From the NCBI RefSeq assembly GCF_000521605.1, contig NZ_CP006942.1:2223501-2287500 (forward strand): 64,000 nucleotides of DNA. Reading direction: 5' to 3'. Below, one piece after another: positions 18,762-28,529 of the stretch. The notes under the pieces were generated by a model. The model worked only from the letters and a program-made list of their open reading frames with translations. It was not told where the DNA came from and made no database searches. Each line of letters opens with the position of its first letter. Within the stretch, counting starts at the first letter, position 1. Made by a program: the position numbers and the translations under genes. This stretch comes from Mannheimia sp. USDA-ARS-USMARC-1261 (GTDB lineage: Bacteria; Pseudomonadota; Gammaproteobacteria; Enterobacterales; Pasteurellaceae).

Positions 18762-20468
18762 ATGAGTGTAAGTTCTTTTAACCGCACTTGGGCAAAAGTG
18801 ATTTTAAGTGCGTTAATGCGTTATGGCGTAAAGCATTTTTGTATCGCACCAGGCTCTCGTTCGACCCCTTTAACCCTTGAGGCGGTACAACTTCAACAAA
18901 CCCAATATGCAGAGTGCCACACCCACTTTGATGAGCGAGGCTTAGGCTTTTATGCGTTAGGGATTGCCAAAGCAACCAATAGCCCTGTTGCGGTAATTGT
19001 TACCTCAGGCACAGCGGTTGCTAATCTTTATCCGTCAGTGATTGAGGCAAGCCTTACTCATCAAAAACTGATTATTCTTTCTGCTGATCGCCCAACTGAA
19101 TTGATTGGTTGTGGAGTAAACCAAGCCATTACTCAGCAAGGCATTTTTGCAAATTATCCTGTTGCGAGCGTAAACTTACCAAAAGCAAATGAGGCTTATA
19201 ACGCAAGCTGGTTAGTTTCAACCATTGAGCAGGCTTGCACCACACAAGCTCAACAAGGTGGTGTATTGCACATTAATGCCCCTTTTGAAGAGCCACTTTA
19301 TGAGTCTGATATTAACGAAATTCTCAATACACCGTGGTTACGCCCAATTCAAGGTTGGTTGAATAATTCACAAACCAAATGGATTGACCAACAAGCAATT
19401 CAAAGTGAAGTATCTATGCACGAAAACTGGGATTATTGGCGAACCAAACGTGGGGTAATTATTGTCGGTAAACTACCACCGGAACAAGGCACAGGTTTAA
19501 AAAACTGGGCGGAAACAATGGGCTGGTGCTTATTAAGCGATGTGCAATCTTGCATTGAAGCAAGCCTACCGTATGCCGATATTTGGCTTTCAAATGAAAC
19601 GGTGAAACAACGCTTATTACAAGCGGATATCGTTATCCAATTCGGTACGCAAATTGTGAGTAAGCGTGTCAATGAGTTCTTAAAAGCTTATCAAGGCGAA
19701 TTTTGGCTGGTTGATGAATCGCAAGATTACATTAATCCGAACGCTCACCATCAAACCCGTTTTGTGGCGAAAGCTCATCACTTCTTGCGTGTTCATCCGC
19801 CACTTCGCCAAAAGCCGTGGTTACTTGAGCCGTTAGCTCTTTCGCAATTCTGTGCAACCTTTATTGAGCAGCAAGTAGGTGGAAGTTTAAGTGAGGCATC
19901 ACTTGCACACAATATTCAAGATGTTTTAGCTATTAATGGCAACTTATTCATCGGCAATAGCTTATTTGTACGTTTAGTTGATGCCCTATGCAAATTGCCT
20001 GAAGGCTACCCTGTTTATACTAATCGAGGAGCAAGTGGCATCGATGGTTTAATTGCGACAATGGCAGGTATTGCGAAAGGTAGCGACCGCCCAACCGTCG
20101 GTGTGGTGGGCGATATTTCTGCTCTGCACGACTTAAACTCTATCGCCTTATTAACTAAAATTACCCAACCGACCATTTTATTCGTGGTGAATAACAGTGG
20201 TGGTGCATTGTTTGATATGTTGCCTGTTGATAGTAAAGCGAAAGATCAATACTACCGCCTCGCTCATAACTTTGAATTTGCTCAAGTCGCAACAATGTTC
20301 GGGCTTGAGTATATCCGCCCGTTTACTTGGGCAGATTTGAAAACCAAACTCAAACACGCCTATGCTCGTAAAGGTGTTACCATTGTGGAAATCAAAGTAA
20401 ACGAACACGACGGCAGCAATATGTATAAATCATTGCTGAAACAAATTTCACAGGCGGAAATTGCCTAA
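18762..20468 (+). CDS. menD: SEPHCHC synthase MenD
   Basis: This ThDP-dependent enzyme of menaquinone synthesis joins isochorismate and 2-oxoglutarate. The 568 aa match family length. Diagnostic parts are FCIAPGSRSTPLTLEA near the N-terminus, HTHFDERGLGFYALG, VTSGTAVANLYPS, and the C-terminal thiamine-diphosphate site GDISALHDLNS. menH follows 53 bp downstream; other men genes are not in this window. AGAGAAGAAT precedes the ATG. Confidence 0.97.
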   Translation: MSVSSFNRTWAKVILSALMRYGVKHFCIAPGSRSTPLTLEAVQLQQTQYAECHTHFDERGLGFYALGIAKATNSPVAVIVTSGTAVANLYPSVIEASLTHQKLIILSADRPTELIGCGVNQAITQQGIFANYPVASVNLPKANEAYNASWLVSTIEQACTTQAQQGGVLHINAPFEEPLYESDINEILNTPWLRPIQGWLNNSQTKWIDQQAIQSEVSMHENWDYWRTKRGVIIVGKLPPEQGTGLKNWAETMGWCLLSDVQSCIEASLPYADIWLSNETVKQRLLQADIVIQFGTQIVSKRVNEFLKAYQGEFWLVDESQDYINPNAHHQTRFVAKAHHFLRVHPPLRQKPWLLEPLALSQFCATFIEQQVGGSLSEASLAHNIQDVLAINGNLFIGNSLFVRLVDALCKLPEGYPVYTNRGASGIDGLIATMAGIAKGSDRPTVGVVGDISALHDLNSIALLTKITQPTILFVVNNSGGALFDMLPVDSKAKDQYYRLAHNFEFAQVATMFGLEYIRPFTWADLKTKLKHAYARKGVTIVEIKVNEHDGSNMYKSLLKQISQAEIA

Positions 20469-20521
20469 CAGAAAACGATAGCACCAGCGGAGGTTGGTGC
20501 TTTTATTTATGGGTTTAATCA

Positions 20522-21295
20522 ATGCTTTCATATCAATGGCACGCCGAACACGGCATACCTGTGGTTTTCTTACACGGTCTGCTCGGTTCACAACAAGATT
20601 GGCAAAGCGTTCTCCCACATTTGCAACATTTTCCCAAAATTCGACCGCTTACTATCGACCTTCCTTTTCACGGACAAAGTGAACACATTACCTGTGCCGA
20701 TTTTGCTGAACTACGAATGCAGCTCCACACCACTTTAGAAAAGGTAATTGGCTCACAGCCTTTCTATTTAGTAGGTTACTCGCTAGGTGGAAGAGTGGCA
20801 CTTGATTATGTGCTGAATATCCATAATCCAAATCTGCTGAGTACGATATTAGAGGGGGCGAATATCGGGCTTGCATCAACAGCTGAACGCCAAGTACGTC
20901 GGCAAAATGATTGCCAATGGGCGAACCGTTTTCGCCACGAACCAATTGAAAAGGTGCTGGAAGATTGGTATCAACAACCTGTATTTGCCGATTTAAGCAA
21001 TATGGAAAGAGAACGTTATATTGATAGTAGAAAGCATAATCAAGGAGAGCAAATTGCTCAAATGCTTGAAGCCACCAGCCTTGCCAAACAGCCTAATTAT
21101 GTAGAACAATTAAAACAAACAAATAAAAACATTCTCTTTTTCATCGGGGAAAAGGATAACAAATTCCGCCAGATGGCAGAGCAATATCAACTGCCTGTGC
21201 AGATTATTTCAAACGCAGGGCATAATGCACATAGGGGAAATTCGGAGGATTTTGTGGAGAAATTGCTTGCGTTCATCTCCACTCAACAAATCTAA
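20522..21295 (+). CDS. menH: SHCHC synthase MenH (alpha/beta hydrolase)
   Basis: The 257-aa alpha/beta-hydrolase has the nucleophile elbow GYSLGG (Ser87), a C-terminal catalytic His (GHNAHRGN, His234) and the oxyanion segment LHGLLGS, with spacing as in E. coli MenH. It eliminates pyruvate from SEPHCHC in menaquinone synthesis. It directly follows menD. Its stop overlaps the convergent comM stop by 4 bp, so no terminator separates the two genes. Confidence 0.9.
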   Translation: MLSYQWHAEHGIPVVFLHGLLGSQQDWQSVLPHLQHFPKIRPLTIDLPFHGQSEHITCADFAELRMQLHTTLEKVIGSQPFYLVGYSLGGRVALDYVLNIHNPNLLSTILEGANIGLASTAERQVRRQNDCQWANRFRHEPIEKVLEDWYQQPVFADLSNMERERYIDSRKHNQGEQIAQMLEATSLAKQPNYVEQLKQTNKNILFFIGEKDNKFRQMAEQYQLPVQIISNAGHNAHRGNSEDFVEKLLAFISTQQI

Positions 21296-22824
21296 CTCTC
21301 CCCCTGCAATCGTTGCAACAACCTATCCATTGCCCGATAACCTAAGGCTTCGGCTAAATGAATTTGCTTAATCTCCTTCTCTCCGGCTAAATCTGCAATA
21401 GTGCGAGAAACCTTTAAAATGCGGTGGTAAGCCCGAACTGACAAACCTAATTTGGTTAAGGCATTCTCCAGAAATAACGCATCTTGTGCGGATAGGTTAC
21501 AATCTCGCTCAATTTCTCGTGTGGTAAGTTGTGCGTTAATTTTGCCTGCTCGCTCAAATTGCATTTTTCTGGCTAAAAACACCCGCTTGCGAACTTGTTC
21601 GGTGGTTTCACCCCGATTTGCAGAATCACTTTGTAATGCCCCTTGAGGTAAAAGTGGCACTTCAATGGAGAGATCGAATCGGTCTAAAAACGGACCTGAC
21701 AAACGGTTTAAATATCGCATTACTTGTTGGGGAGAAGTTCGATTATGCTTACCTTGATAATGCCCTGTCGGGCTTGGGTTCATTGCTGCAATTAATTGGA
21801 AACGAGCAGGAAATTGTACTTTAGCATTGGCTCTGGAAATAATAATTTCGCCTGCCTCTAACGGCTGACGGAGTGCGTCTAACACTTTCCTCTCAAATTC
21901 GGGCAATTCATCTAAGAAAAGCACACCGTTATGGGCTAAAGAAATTTCGCCCGGTTTTGGGATTGAGCCACCGCCAACTAACGCCACCATTGACGCACTA
22001 TGATGGGGCGAACGAAACGGGCGTTGTTTCCAGTTCTGAAAATTCAGTTCATTCTGTACAAGGCTGGTTACGGAGGCAGTTTCGATTGCTTCTTCATCAG
22101 ACATTTCAGGCAATAAGTCAGCCAAACGGCTGGCAAGCATTGTTTTCCCTGTACCGGGCGGACCAAGAAAAAGCAAATTGTGTTGCCCTGCTGCGGCAAT
22201 GGTTAAGGCTCGCTTTGCGTGCTGTTGCCCGATAATATCCGTGAGATCTCGGCTTACAAGCGGTCGATTTTCTGCCGAGTTTTGCAAAACTTGTTGGCAA
22301 ATAGGTAGTTTGTCCCGCTTATTTAGCATATTCACCACATCAAGCAACGACTTCGCAAAATAAGTTGTGGCATTTGAAACCAAAGCCGCTTCATTCGCAT
22401 TTTGCTGAGCCAATATCATTTGGCGTTTTGATTTTTCGGCTGAAATCACGGCAGGAATTGCTCCGTGCACACCTCGCAAATGCCCTGTGAGTGCCAACTC
22501 GCCTAAAAACTCAAACTGCTTTAATAAATCCGAATCAATCTGCCCCGACGCGGCTAAAATGCCGATAGCAATCGGCAAGTCAAACCGCCCGCCTTCTTTG
22601 GGTAAATCCGCAGGGGCAAGATTAATCGTAATCCGTTGGGGTGGATAGATAAAATTAGCGTTAATTAATGCACTTCGTACACGATCGCCAGCCTCCTTCA
22701 CGGTGGCTTCGGGCAAGCCAACAATGGTTAATCTTGGCTGACCGTTACTGATATGGACTTCAATCGTTACTAATGGAGCTTCCACACCAATGGAGGCTCG
22801 GCTGTAAACTATGGCTAATGTCAT
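21292..22824 (-). CDS. comM: Competence-linked AAA+ helicase ComM (YifB)
   Basis: This 510-aa protein of the Mg-chelatase-like family has an N-terminal Lon-like domain followed by an AAA+ core with Walker A GPPGTGKT, and a C-terminal Mg_chelatase_C part. ComM promotes branch migration during integration of transforming DNA and raises transformation efficiency with heterologous tracts. A CRP-S site about 85 bp upstream puts it in the Sxy/CRP competence regulon, consistent with the sxy gene at 52402. An uptake word lies in the gene near 22256. Confidence 0.95.
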   Translation of the reverse strand: MTLAIVYSRASIGVEAPLVTIEVHISNGQPRLTIVGLPEATVKEAGDRVRSALINANFIYPPQRITINLAPADLPKEGGRFDLPIAIGILAASGQIDSDLLKQFEFLGELALTGHLRGVHGAIPAVISAEKSKRQMILAQQNANEAALVSNATTYFAKSLLDVVNMLNKRDKLPICQQVLQNSAENRPLVSRDLTDIIGQQHAKRALTIAAAGQHNLLFLGPPGTGKTMLASRLADLLPEMSDEEAIETASVTSLVQNELNFQNWKQRPFRSPHHSASMVALVGGGSIPKPGEISLAHNGVLFLDELPEFERKVLDALRQPLEAGEIIISRANAKVQFPARFQLIAAMNPSPTGHYQGKHNRTSPQQVMRYLNRLSGPFLDRFDLSIEVPLLPQGALQSDSANRGETTEQVRKRVFLARKMQFERAGKINAQLTTREIERDCNLSAQDALFLENALTKLGLSVRAYHRILKVSRTIADLAGEKEIKQIHLAEALGYRAMDRLLQRLQGES

Positions 22825-22897
22825 TATGTTGAGAAATAAGAAATCAATGACGAGAGAATAGAAGGAAAGAGAAAAAGAGGGTAGAACAAATATTCAA

Positions 22898-22919
22898 ATT
22901 TTCGAGCGAGATCGCAAAA
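22898..22919 (-). promoter_or_regulatory. CRP-S (Sxy-dependent CRP) site upstream of comM
   Basis: On the minus strand the core TGCGATCTCGCTCGAA, flanked by T- and A-tracts, has the TGCGA half-site that distinguishes CRP-S from ordinary CRP sites (TGTGA). The centre is about 85 bp before comM, a known CRP-S regulon gene in Pasteurellaceae. Confidence 0.75.
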
Positions 22920-22951
22920 ATAGTTTATGGGAGGTCAAAACCTCCCATAAA
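22917..22951 (-). terminator. Terminator of the His-rich protein gene
   Basis: TTTATGGGAGGT pairs perfectly with ACCTCCCATAAA, with CTATTTTT after it on the minus strand. It starts 7 bp beyond the stop codon and abuts the comM CRP-S site. Confidence 0.8.
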
Positions 22952-22957
22952 ATAACC

Positions 22958-23293
22958 TTATTTCACAATCTCAACCGGTCCGTGATCGTCGCAATGATCG
23001 CCGTGCTGATGATGTAAACGACCATCTACAATGTAGTCAATGTGATCGCCATGCGGCACAGCTTCGTGTCCACATCCTTCGCCGTGAACGTGGTCGCCAC
23101 AGCAATGAACAGCGTTGCATTCCGCCGGGTTGGTCTCATTTACTTCCAACACGTGTTCATCGTAGTGATCGCCGTGTTTATGGTGCAAATGCCCATCGTG
23201 TAAATAGTCGATATGGTCGTTATGTTTAATGGCGGTATGACCACAGCCTTCGCCGTGTTCGTGGTCGTGGTGTGCGTGAGTTTTGCAAGACAT
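22958..23293 (-). CDS. Histidine-rich metal-binding protein with two internal repeats
   Basis: The 111-aa cytoplasmic protein (no signal peptide) contains 26 His and 7 Cys. Two repeats, about residues 9-47 and 65-104, share H-x-H-G-E-G-C-G-H, then DHIDY, then LHH-x-HGDH. It very likely binds several Zn, Ni or Cu ions as a store or chaperone; the metal is unknown. Similar proteins are sometimes labelled with unrelated enzyme names in databases, which the sequence does not support. GGAGCATTTT precedes the ATG. It is divergent from ubiF. Confidence 0.75.
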   Translation of the reverse strand: MSCKTHAHHDHEHGEGCGHTAIKHNDHIDYLHDGHLHHKHGDHYDEHVLEVNETNPAECNAVHCCGDHVHGEGCGHEAVPHGDHIDYIVDGRLHHQHGDHCDDHGPVEIVK

Positions 23294-23400
23294 AAAATGC
23301 TCCTTTGAATAAATGAATAAATCGGTTTTATCCTAATCTGAAATGCAATACAATTCAAGGCGTTTCAGGCGTATATTAGCTCATTTAAGAGGAAAGAAAA

Positions 23401-24582
23401 ATGAACACTGAATTGGATATCATTGTTGTTGGCGGCGGTATGATTGGGGCAGCAACGGCGTTGGGATTGGCAAAACAGGGGGTGAAATTAGCCTTGCTAG
23501 AAAAAAATCCGCTCCCGACTTTTGAGGCTAATTCCGCCTACGATTTACGCATTTCCGCTATCAGTATGGGCTCAATTCAGTTGTTGGAAAAATTAGGCGT
23601 GTGGGAGCAAATTATCTCAATGAGAACTTGCCCTTATACCCAACTTGAAACCTGGGAAATAGAGGGCTTTAACACCGTATTTTCAGCCTCTGACTTAGGG
23701 CTGGAAAAGTTAGGCGATATGGTAGAAAACAACCTACTCCAGATTGCATTATGGGAGCAGTTAAAGCAATTTCCAAACTGCGTACAAGCGGTCGGATTTG
23801 AGCAAATTTTTGCAAGAAGAGGAGAAAACCGCTGGGAAATTCAAGTTGATAACCAAATCTTTTCTGCCCCTATTATCATTGCCGCAGACGGAGCAAACTC
23901 TCAAGCCCGCCAATGGGCTGGTATTGGCTTAACCAGCTGGCAATATCGACAACATTGTTTGCTGGCAACAATCAAGACGGAGAAAATCGCTCCATCAGCC
24001 ACTTGGCAACAATTTTATGCAACAGGTCCTCGTGCTTTTTTACCCCTTTCAGGCAACAACGGATGCATTGTTTGGTACGATTCACCACAACGCATTGCGG
24101 AGCTAAAAAACCTTCCCACAGAAAAACTAACAGTTGCCATTGAGCAACATTTCCCTGCTCGTTTAACAGAAGAATTAGGCAAGATTAACGTGCAGGCATC
24201 AGGTGCATTTCCGCTGACTCGCCAGCACGCTCAACATTATGTACAAAACAGTGCGGTATTAGTGGGCGATGCAGCTCACACCATTAACCCTCTCGCAGGA
24301 CAAGGGGTAAATTTAGGCTTTAAAGATGTAAAAGCACTACTTGAAGTGGTGGAACAAGCGGTCAAAAAAGGTGAAAATTTTGCGAGTGAGGAAGTATTAA
24401 AACGTTACGAGCAAAAACGAAAACCGGATAATTTATTAATGCAAACAGGTATGGACATCTTTTATAAAGCCTTCAAAACCGAACTGTTGCCATTAAAAAT
24501 CGCTCGTAATTTAGGATTAGTGATTGCCGAAAAATCAACACCGATAAAAAAACAAGCATTGAAATATGCAATAGGCATATAA
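23401..24582 (+). CDS. ubiF: Ubiquinone biosynthesis hydroxylase UbiF
   Basis: This FAD-dependent aromatic hydroxylase (393 aa; E. coli UbiF 391) acts late in ubiquinone synthesis on the demethoxy quinol. It has the N-terminal Rossmann motif VVGGGMIG, the middle DG motif IAADGANSQARQ and the C-terminal FAD motif GDAAHTINPLAGQGVNLG. RISAIS, LETWE and the C-terminus QALKYAIGI match UbiF rather than UbiH or UbiI. Two uptake words fall inside the gene (about 23786 and 24356), encoding QAV peptides. AGAGGAAAG precedes the ATG. Confidence 0.93.
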   Translation: MNTELDIIVVGGGMIGAATALGLAKQGVKLALLEKNPLPTFEANSAYDLRISAISMGSIQLLEKLGVWEQIISMRTCPYTQLETWEIEGFNTVFSASDLGLEKLGDMVENNLLQIALWEQLKQFPNCVQAVGFEQIFARRGENRWEIQVDNQIFSAPIIIAADGANSQARQWAGIGLTSWQYRQHCLLATIKTEKIAPSATWQQFYATGPRAFLPLSGNNGCIVWYDSPQRIAELKNLPTEKLTVAIEQHFPARLTEELGKINVQASGAFPLTRQHAQHYVQNSAVLVGDAAHTINPLAGQGVNLGFKDVKALLEVVEQAVKKGENFASEEVLKRYEQKRKPDNLLMQTGMDIFYKAFKTELLPLKIARNLGLVIAEKSTPIKKQALKYAIGI

Positions 24583-24608
24583 AAAAGAGAGAGCTGTTGC
24601 TCTCTCTT
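24580..24608 (-). terminator. Terminator between ubiF and ftsN
   Basis: AAGAGAGAGC pairs perfectly with GCTCTCTCTT around four bases. A run of six T follows on the minus strand, so it terminates ftsN; it may also serve the convergent ubiF. Confidence 0.75.
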
Positions 24609-24627
24609 CCCTGTTCAACTTCAACAT

Positions 24628-25488
24628 TTACATCGCCACAATTACACATTCTGCTACGCTACGAGCGTTTGACTGTGCTCTTGAAGTTGCTGCTCTATCA
24701 CCAACTGGACCAACAAAAACACGATTCCAATCTGCACTGCTGGCAATTCGAGCATTAAAGCCTGCCATAGCAAGGCGTGCTTGCATATTTTCTGCTTGAG
24801 CTTTATTTTTAAATGCTCCACATTGTAAACCGAATTTACCTGCTTGATTTGCCGCTTTATCTGCCGGTGTTGCCGCACTTGCAACAATTTTAGCCGGTTG
24901 TTCTTTTTTCGCTTTTTCTTCTGCTAACTTAGCTTGCTGTTTTTTTAGCTCATCTTGTTTACGTTTCTCTTCAATCTTCTGCTTAGCTAGTGCTTCCTCT
25001 TCCGCTTTTTTTGCTGCCAGTGCCTCATCACTTAATTGAGGCTCTTGAGTAACTATTGTTGCCTTATCTGTTGTCTCTGCTGGAGTTTCTACTGTTGAAT
25101 TTTGCTGTACTTGTTCAGCTAAACGAGCTTCTTCTTGTTTACGTCTTTCTTCAATTTGTTGCTTTTGCTGAGTTGTTAATTGAGCTAAACGTTCTTGTGA
25201 AGTTTGATTATTATCGGTAATGACCGTGCGAGTTTCCAAATCACGAATATAACTCCAGCTTTCCTCCGGTCTGCTCGGCAATTGACTTTTTGGCTGCTGT
25301 TGAACTGGTTGTGCTGTATTCGAAACAGTTGTTGGAGCCGGTGCATTTGCTTTTAAAAGCCATAATGCAATACCGCAACCTAAAATCAAACCAATAATTA
25401 GGATCAGAACCTTTTTTAACGCACTTTCTTTTTGTGTTTTTTTACTTTTTTTCTCGTTTGAACGAGCAACATAATCACGCTGTGGCAC
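24628..25488 (-). CDS. ftsN: Cell division protein FtsN
   Basis: The 286-aa bitopic inner-membrane protein begins MPQRDYVARS, like FtsN. A basic cytoplasmic segment, one membrane helix (about 26-46), a long Gln/Glu/Lys-rich periplasmic linker with likely coiled coil (about 90-195) and a C-terminal SPOR domain (about 215-286, GKFGLQCGAFKNKAQAENM onward) follow in order. FtsN activates septal peptidoglycan synthesis and binds denuded glycan through SPOR. It is a single gene ending at a strong terminator. Confidence 0.88.
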   Translation of the reverse strand: MPQRDYVARSNEKKSKKTQKESALKKVLILIIGLILGCGIALWLLKANAPAPTTVSNTAQPVQQQPKSQLPSRPEESWSYIRDLETRTVITDNNQTSQERLAQLTTQQKQQIEERRKQEEARLAEQVQQNSTVETPAETTDKATIVTQEPQLSDEALAAKKAEEEALAKQKIEEKRKQDELKKQQAKLAEEKAKKEQPAKIVASAATPADKAANQAGKFGLQCGAFKNKAQAENMQARLAMAGFNARIASSADWNRVFVGPVGDRAATSRAQSNARSVAECVIVAM

Positions 25489-25621
25489 AATAACCGCCTT
25501 CCCTATAAAAAATAAACTAATTTGTAAATTTTACTGTAAAAATAACCGCTTGCCTATCTTATATACCGTTTTCTGTTTTAAAGTTTTGTAAAAAACGACA
25601 AAAAGATCCTGTTTATTCGTT

Positions 25622-26374
25622 TTATTCGTTTTTTTGATGAGAAAGATAAATATCAAAACGGTGATTTTTCGTCGTATGGGAAAAATCCGGCTTTTGTTCC
25701 GCTAAAAAAGGAGCATAATCCGGACGCTTTACCACCACTCGTGTTTTCGCTAACGCCTTTGCCGGCAAGAAAAAATCATCGGAATCTAAATCTGCCCCCA
25801 CTAAATGCTGAAACACCCGCATCTCTTTTTTCACCAACGCACTTTTTTGTTTGTGCGGATACATCGGATCTAAATAGACAACATCTGCCGCATTCAGTTG
25901 TGGTTCAAGCAGTGAAATGTTGCGAACATCCGCCAAGATCATCCGTTCTTGCATAAAACCACCAATTTCCGAATCTTGATAAGCCCGCTTTAGCCCATCT
26001 TCCAATAAAGCCGCAACGATTGGGTTTCTCTCCACTAACAGTACCTTACAGCCTACGGCAGCTAATACGAACGCATCTCGCCCTAAACCTGCCGTAGCAT
26101 CAATCACTGTAGGTAAATAATCGCCTTTAATGCCGACCGCTTTTGCTACTGCCTCACCCCGTCCGCCACCAAATTTACGGCGGTGAGCCATTGTGCCATC
26201 GACAAAATTCACCGCTATCGCCCCGAGTTTTGGTTCATCTAATTTGCGTAGCTCTAAACGCTCCTCTGTTAGTACGAGAGCTAATGTGCTATCTGCTTGA
26301 TGAATAAGCTGCCATTTGTCGCAAATGCGTTGGAATTTGTCGTGATTATCGGTTTCGTTAATTAATTGGATCAT
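25622..26374 (-). CDS. rsmJ: 16S rRNA m2G1516 methyltransferase RsmJ
   Basis: The SAM-dependent methyltransferase is 250 aa, as in E. coli RsmJ. It shows the SAM motif [16 protein letters not shown], the acidic loop VLLVERNP and a catalytic-region motif YLDPMYPHK. It modifies guanine 1516 of 16S rRNA. Its start overlaps the stop of the upstream M15 peptidase gene by four bases (ATGA), so the two are translationally coupled. Confidence 0.95.
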   Translation of the reverse strand: MIQLINETDNHDKFQRICDKWQLIHQADSTLALVLTEERLELRKLDEPKLGAIAVNFVDGTMAHRRKFGGGRGEAVAKAVGIKGDYLPTVIDATAGLGRDAFVLAAVGCKVLLVERNPIVAALLEDGLKRAYQDSEIGGFMQERMILADVRNISLLEPQLNAADVVYLDPMYPHKQKSALVKKEMRVFQHLVGADLDSDDFFLPAKALAKTRVVVKRPDYAPFLAEQKPDFSHTTKNHRFDIYLSHQKNE

Positions 26375-27063
26375 TTTAATAATTCATCAAAGTGGGCGAG
26401 TAAACATTCTTTGCCCGCTACATCTTCGTCTTGCCAAGCCGATCTTAACATTTCGTCCGTGAATAATTTTTCATATTCAGCCGCAATCGGGCGGTAACTG
26501 ATATGCCAAGGCTCAAATCCGACTCGACTATGCGTGCCGTCAAAGGGGAAATAAAAACCAAATTGTTCTGCGTGAGCGTGTAGCCACTCGGTGAGTTCAG
26601 CAAAATAGCCACCTTCTAAATACTCCCAAGGCTCTAACAAAAGTTGGGTATTTTCAGGGAGCAAATCTGGGTCGAAAATATCAATTTCCGTCCCCCAATG
26701 ATGTCGGCTTGAACCGGGAACCGCCGACCAACGCAACATTGCTTGGCATTTTTCGAAATCGGAGAGTTGGCTCATATCAATCGCAGTGCCATTATCATCG
26801 TGAACTTTACGTTCTCCGTTGAATTTCATATTCCAAATTAATTTTTGGCGTTCAAAATCCCGAAAGGTACTGGCTGGCTGAAGATTAAAACCTGCCTCTT
26901 TTGCCCCTTGTTGCAATGCCAAAAACGACTCAACCACTTCAGGCTGAAGGAAATGTTGATCCGAAAGCAGATTTGGCAACGCTACCAAATGGACTCGCGT
27001 TTTACCGGTTAAAATAGCTGCAAAATTTTCCACAAAAATGACCGCTTGTATGCTAAAAATCAA
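26371..27063 (-). CDS. M15-family (VanY-like) peptidase
   Basis: The LAS-type zinc peptidase core is clear: TFRDFERQ, then [14 protein letters not shown] with the metal-binding His and Asp, and EPWHISY with the third ligand. The family trims D-Ala-D-Ala or related cell-wall peptides. No signal peptide is obvious, so location and substrate are uncertain. The start is unclear: the ATG at 27063 lacks a ribosome site and its first codons run through an uptake word (ACAAGCGGTC); GTG or TTG codons slightly downstream are alternatives. It is co-transcribed with rsmJ. Confidence 0.85.
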   Translation of the reverse strand: MIFSIQAVIFVENFAAILTGKTRVHLVALPNLLSDQHFLQPEVVESFLALQQGAKEAGFNLQPASTFRDFERQKLIWNMKFNGERKVHDDNGTAIDMSQLSDFEKCQAMLRWSAVPGSSRHHWGTEIDIFDPDLLPENTQLLLEPWEYLEGGYFAELTEWLHAHAEQFGFYFPFDGTHSRVGFEPWHISYRPIAAEYEKLFTDEMLRSAWQDEDVAGKECLLAHFDELLK

Positions 27064-27184
27064 TGGATTGAATTATAAACTAAATTTCAGCGATATGTTT
27101 TTTCTTGTGGAAATAAAAGCCTTTCTATGTTAAAAAGTGAGCCGTATTTCCCTTTAAATTTTTAACTGATTAAGGAACACAACA

Positions 27185-28009
27185 ATGTCTTTACAAGCAA
27201 TTATTGAAGCGGCATTTGAACGCCGTGCAGATATCACACCTAAAACTGTTGATGCAGAAACCAAAGCGGCTATTGAGGAAGTAATCGCTGGTTTAGATAA
27301 CGGTTCTTTGCGTGTGGCTGAGAAAAAAGATGGCGAATGGGTCGTAAACCAATGGGTGAAAAAAGCCGTGTTACTTTCATTCCGTATCGCAGACAACCAA
27401 ATCATTGACGGTGCAGAAACCAAATTCTACGACAAAGTACCAACTAAATACGGCAATTATACGGAAGAACAATTCAAAGCAGATGGCATCCGTGCCGTAC
27501 CGGGTGCAGTAGTACGTAAAGGTTCACACATCGAGAAAAACGTGGTGTTAATGCCATCTTTCGTGAACATCGGTGCATACGTTGGCGAAGGCACAATGGT
27601 AGACACTTGGGTAACCGTAGGCTCTTGTGCACAAATCGGTAAAAACGTACACCTTTCAGGCGGTGTGGGCATTGGTGGCGTATTAGAGCCGTTACAAGCA
27701 AACCCAACTATTATCGGTGATAACTGCTTTATCGGTGCACGTTCTGAAATCGTGGAAGGCGTGATTGTGGAAGATAACTGCGTGATCTCAATGGGCGTAT
27801 TTATTGGTCAATCCACCAAAATTTACGACCGTGAAACCGGCGAAGTGCATTACGGCCGTGTGCCAGCAGGTTCTGTTGTGGTTTCAGGCTCACTTCCATC
27901 GAAAGACGGCTCACACAACTTATACTGTGCAGTTATCGTGAAAAAAGTCGATGAGAAAACACTTAGCAAAGTGGGCTTAAACGAACTTTTACGTTCAATC
28001 GAAGAATAA
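27185..28009 (+). CDS. dapD: Tetrahydrodipicolinate N-succinyltransferase DapD
   Basis: This trimeric left-handed beta-helix acyltransferase catalyses the succinyl branch of diaminopimelate/lysine synthesis. The 274 aa equal the E. coli length, starting [19 protein letters not shown]. Hexapeptide repeats run from about residue 105 to 210, with conserved [13 protein letters not shown]. It supplies the pathway whose last step, LysA, is at 54910. AGGAACACAAC precedes the ATG, and a strong terminator follows. Confidence 0.98.
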   Translation: MSLQAIIEAAFERRADITPKTVDAETKAAIEEVIAGLDNGSLRVAEKKDGEWVVNQWVKKAVLLSFRIADNQIIDGAETKFYDKVPTKYGNYTEEQFKADGIRAVPGAVVRKGSHIEKNVVLMPSFVNIGAYVGEGTMVDTWVTVGSCAQIGKNVHLSGGVGIGGVLEPLQANPTIIGDNCFIGARSEIVEGVIVEDNCVISMGVFIGQSTKIYDRETGEVHYGRVPAGSVVVSGSLPSKDGSHNLYCAVIVKKVDEKTLSKVGLNELLRSIEE

Positions 28010-28017
28010 TAAATGTT

Positions 28018-28048
28018 CCCTCACTTTGCAAAAGTGAGGGATTTTTTT
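28018..28048 (+). terminator. Terminator of dapD
   Basis: CCCTCACTTT pairs with AAAGTGAGGG around three bases and is followed by ATTTTTTT. Confidence 0.88.
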
Positions 28049-28067
28049 ACCGCTTGTAAGGAAATAT

Positions 28068-28526
28068 ATGGCAATAATCGTCCGAAAAATGGCGGAACAA
28101 GATACCGATCAAGTTTTCCCTCTAATGCAAAAACTGGCTGAGTTTGAGCATTATATCGATTCATTTGCAATTACACCTGAGGTTGTAGTTGAATCTGGCT
28201 TTCGAAAAAATCCGCCTGATTTCTACTGTTTAGTGGCAGAAAATGAAGGCAAGATTGTAGGAATGTTAGTCTATTACTTCCTGCCTTATACCGCTCAAAA
28301 TCGTCCGGCTATTTATATGAAAGAGTTGTATGTTGATGAAACGGCTCGTAATCAAAAAGTGGGCGAAGCATTAATGGAAGCCTTAAAAGCGGAGGCAAAA
28401 GCACATCGCTGCACAATAATCAAATGGACAGTTGCCCCTTGGAACGAGGGCGGTATTCGTTTCTATCAACGTTTAGGAGCAACCGAAAATCGTGAATGGT
28501 TAAACTACGAATTAAGTGTGGAGTAG
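28068..28526 (+). CDS. GNAT-family N-acetyltransferase
   Basis: The 152-aa protein shows the GNAT fold: acceptor-side helices at the N-terminus, MKELYVDETARNQKVGEALM as the acetyl-CoA pyrophosphate loop, and WNEGGIRFYQRLGA near the C-terminus. It resembles the spermidine/diamine acetyltransferase subgroup (WTVAPWNEGGIRFYQRLGA style), but the substrate cannot be assigned from sequence. It is three bases upstream of aroQ and probably co-transcribed with it. Confidence 0.82.
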   Translation: MAIIVRKMAEQDTDQVFPLMQKLAEFEHYIDSFAITPEVVVESGFRKNPPDFYCLVAENEGKIVGMLVYYFLPYTAQNRPAIYMKELYVDETARNQKVGEALMEALKAEAKAHRCTIIKWTVAPWNEGGIRFYQRLGATENREWLNYELSVE

Positions 28527-28529
28527 ATA

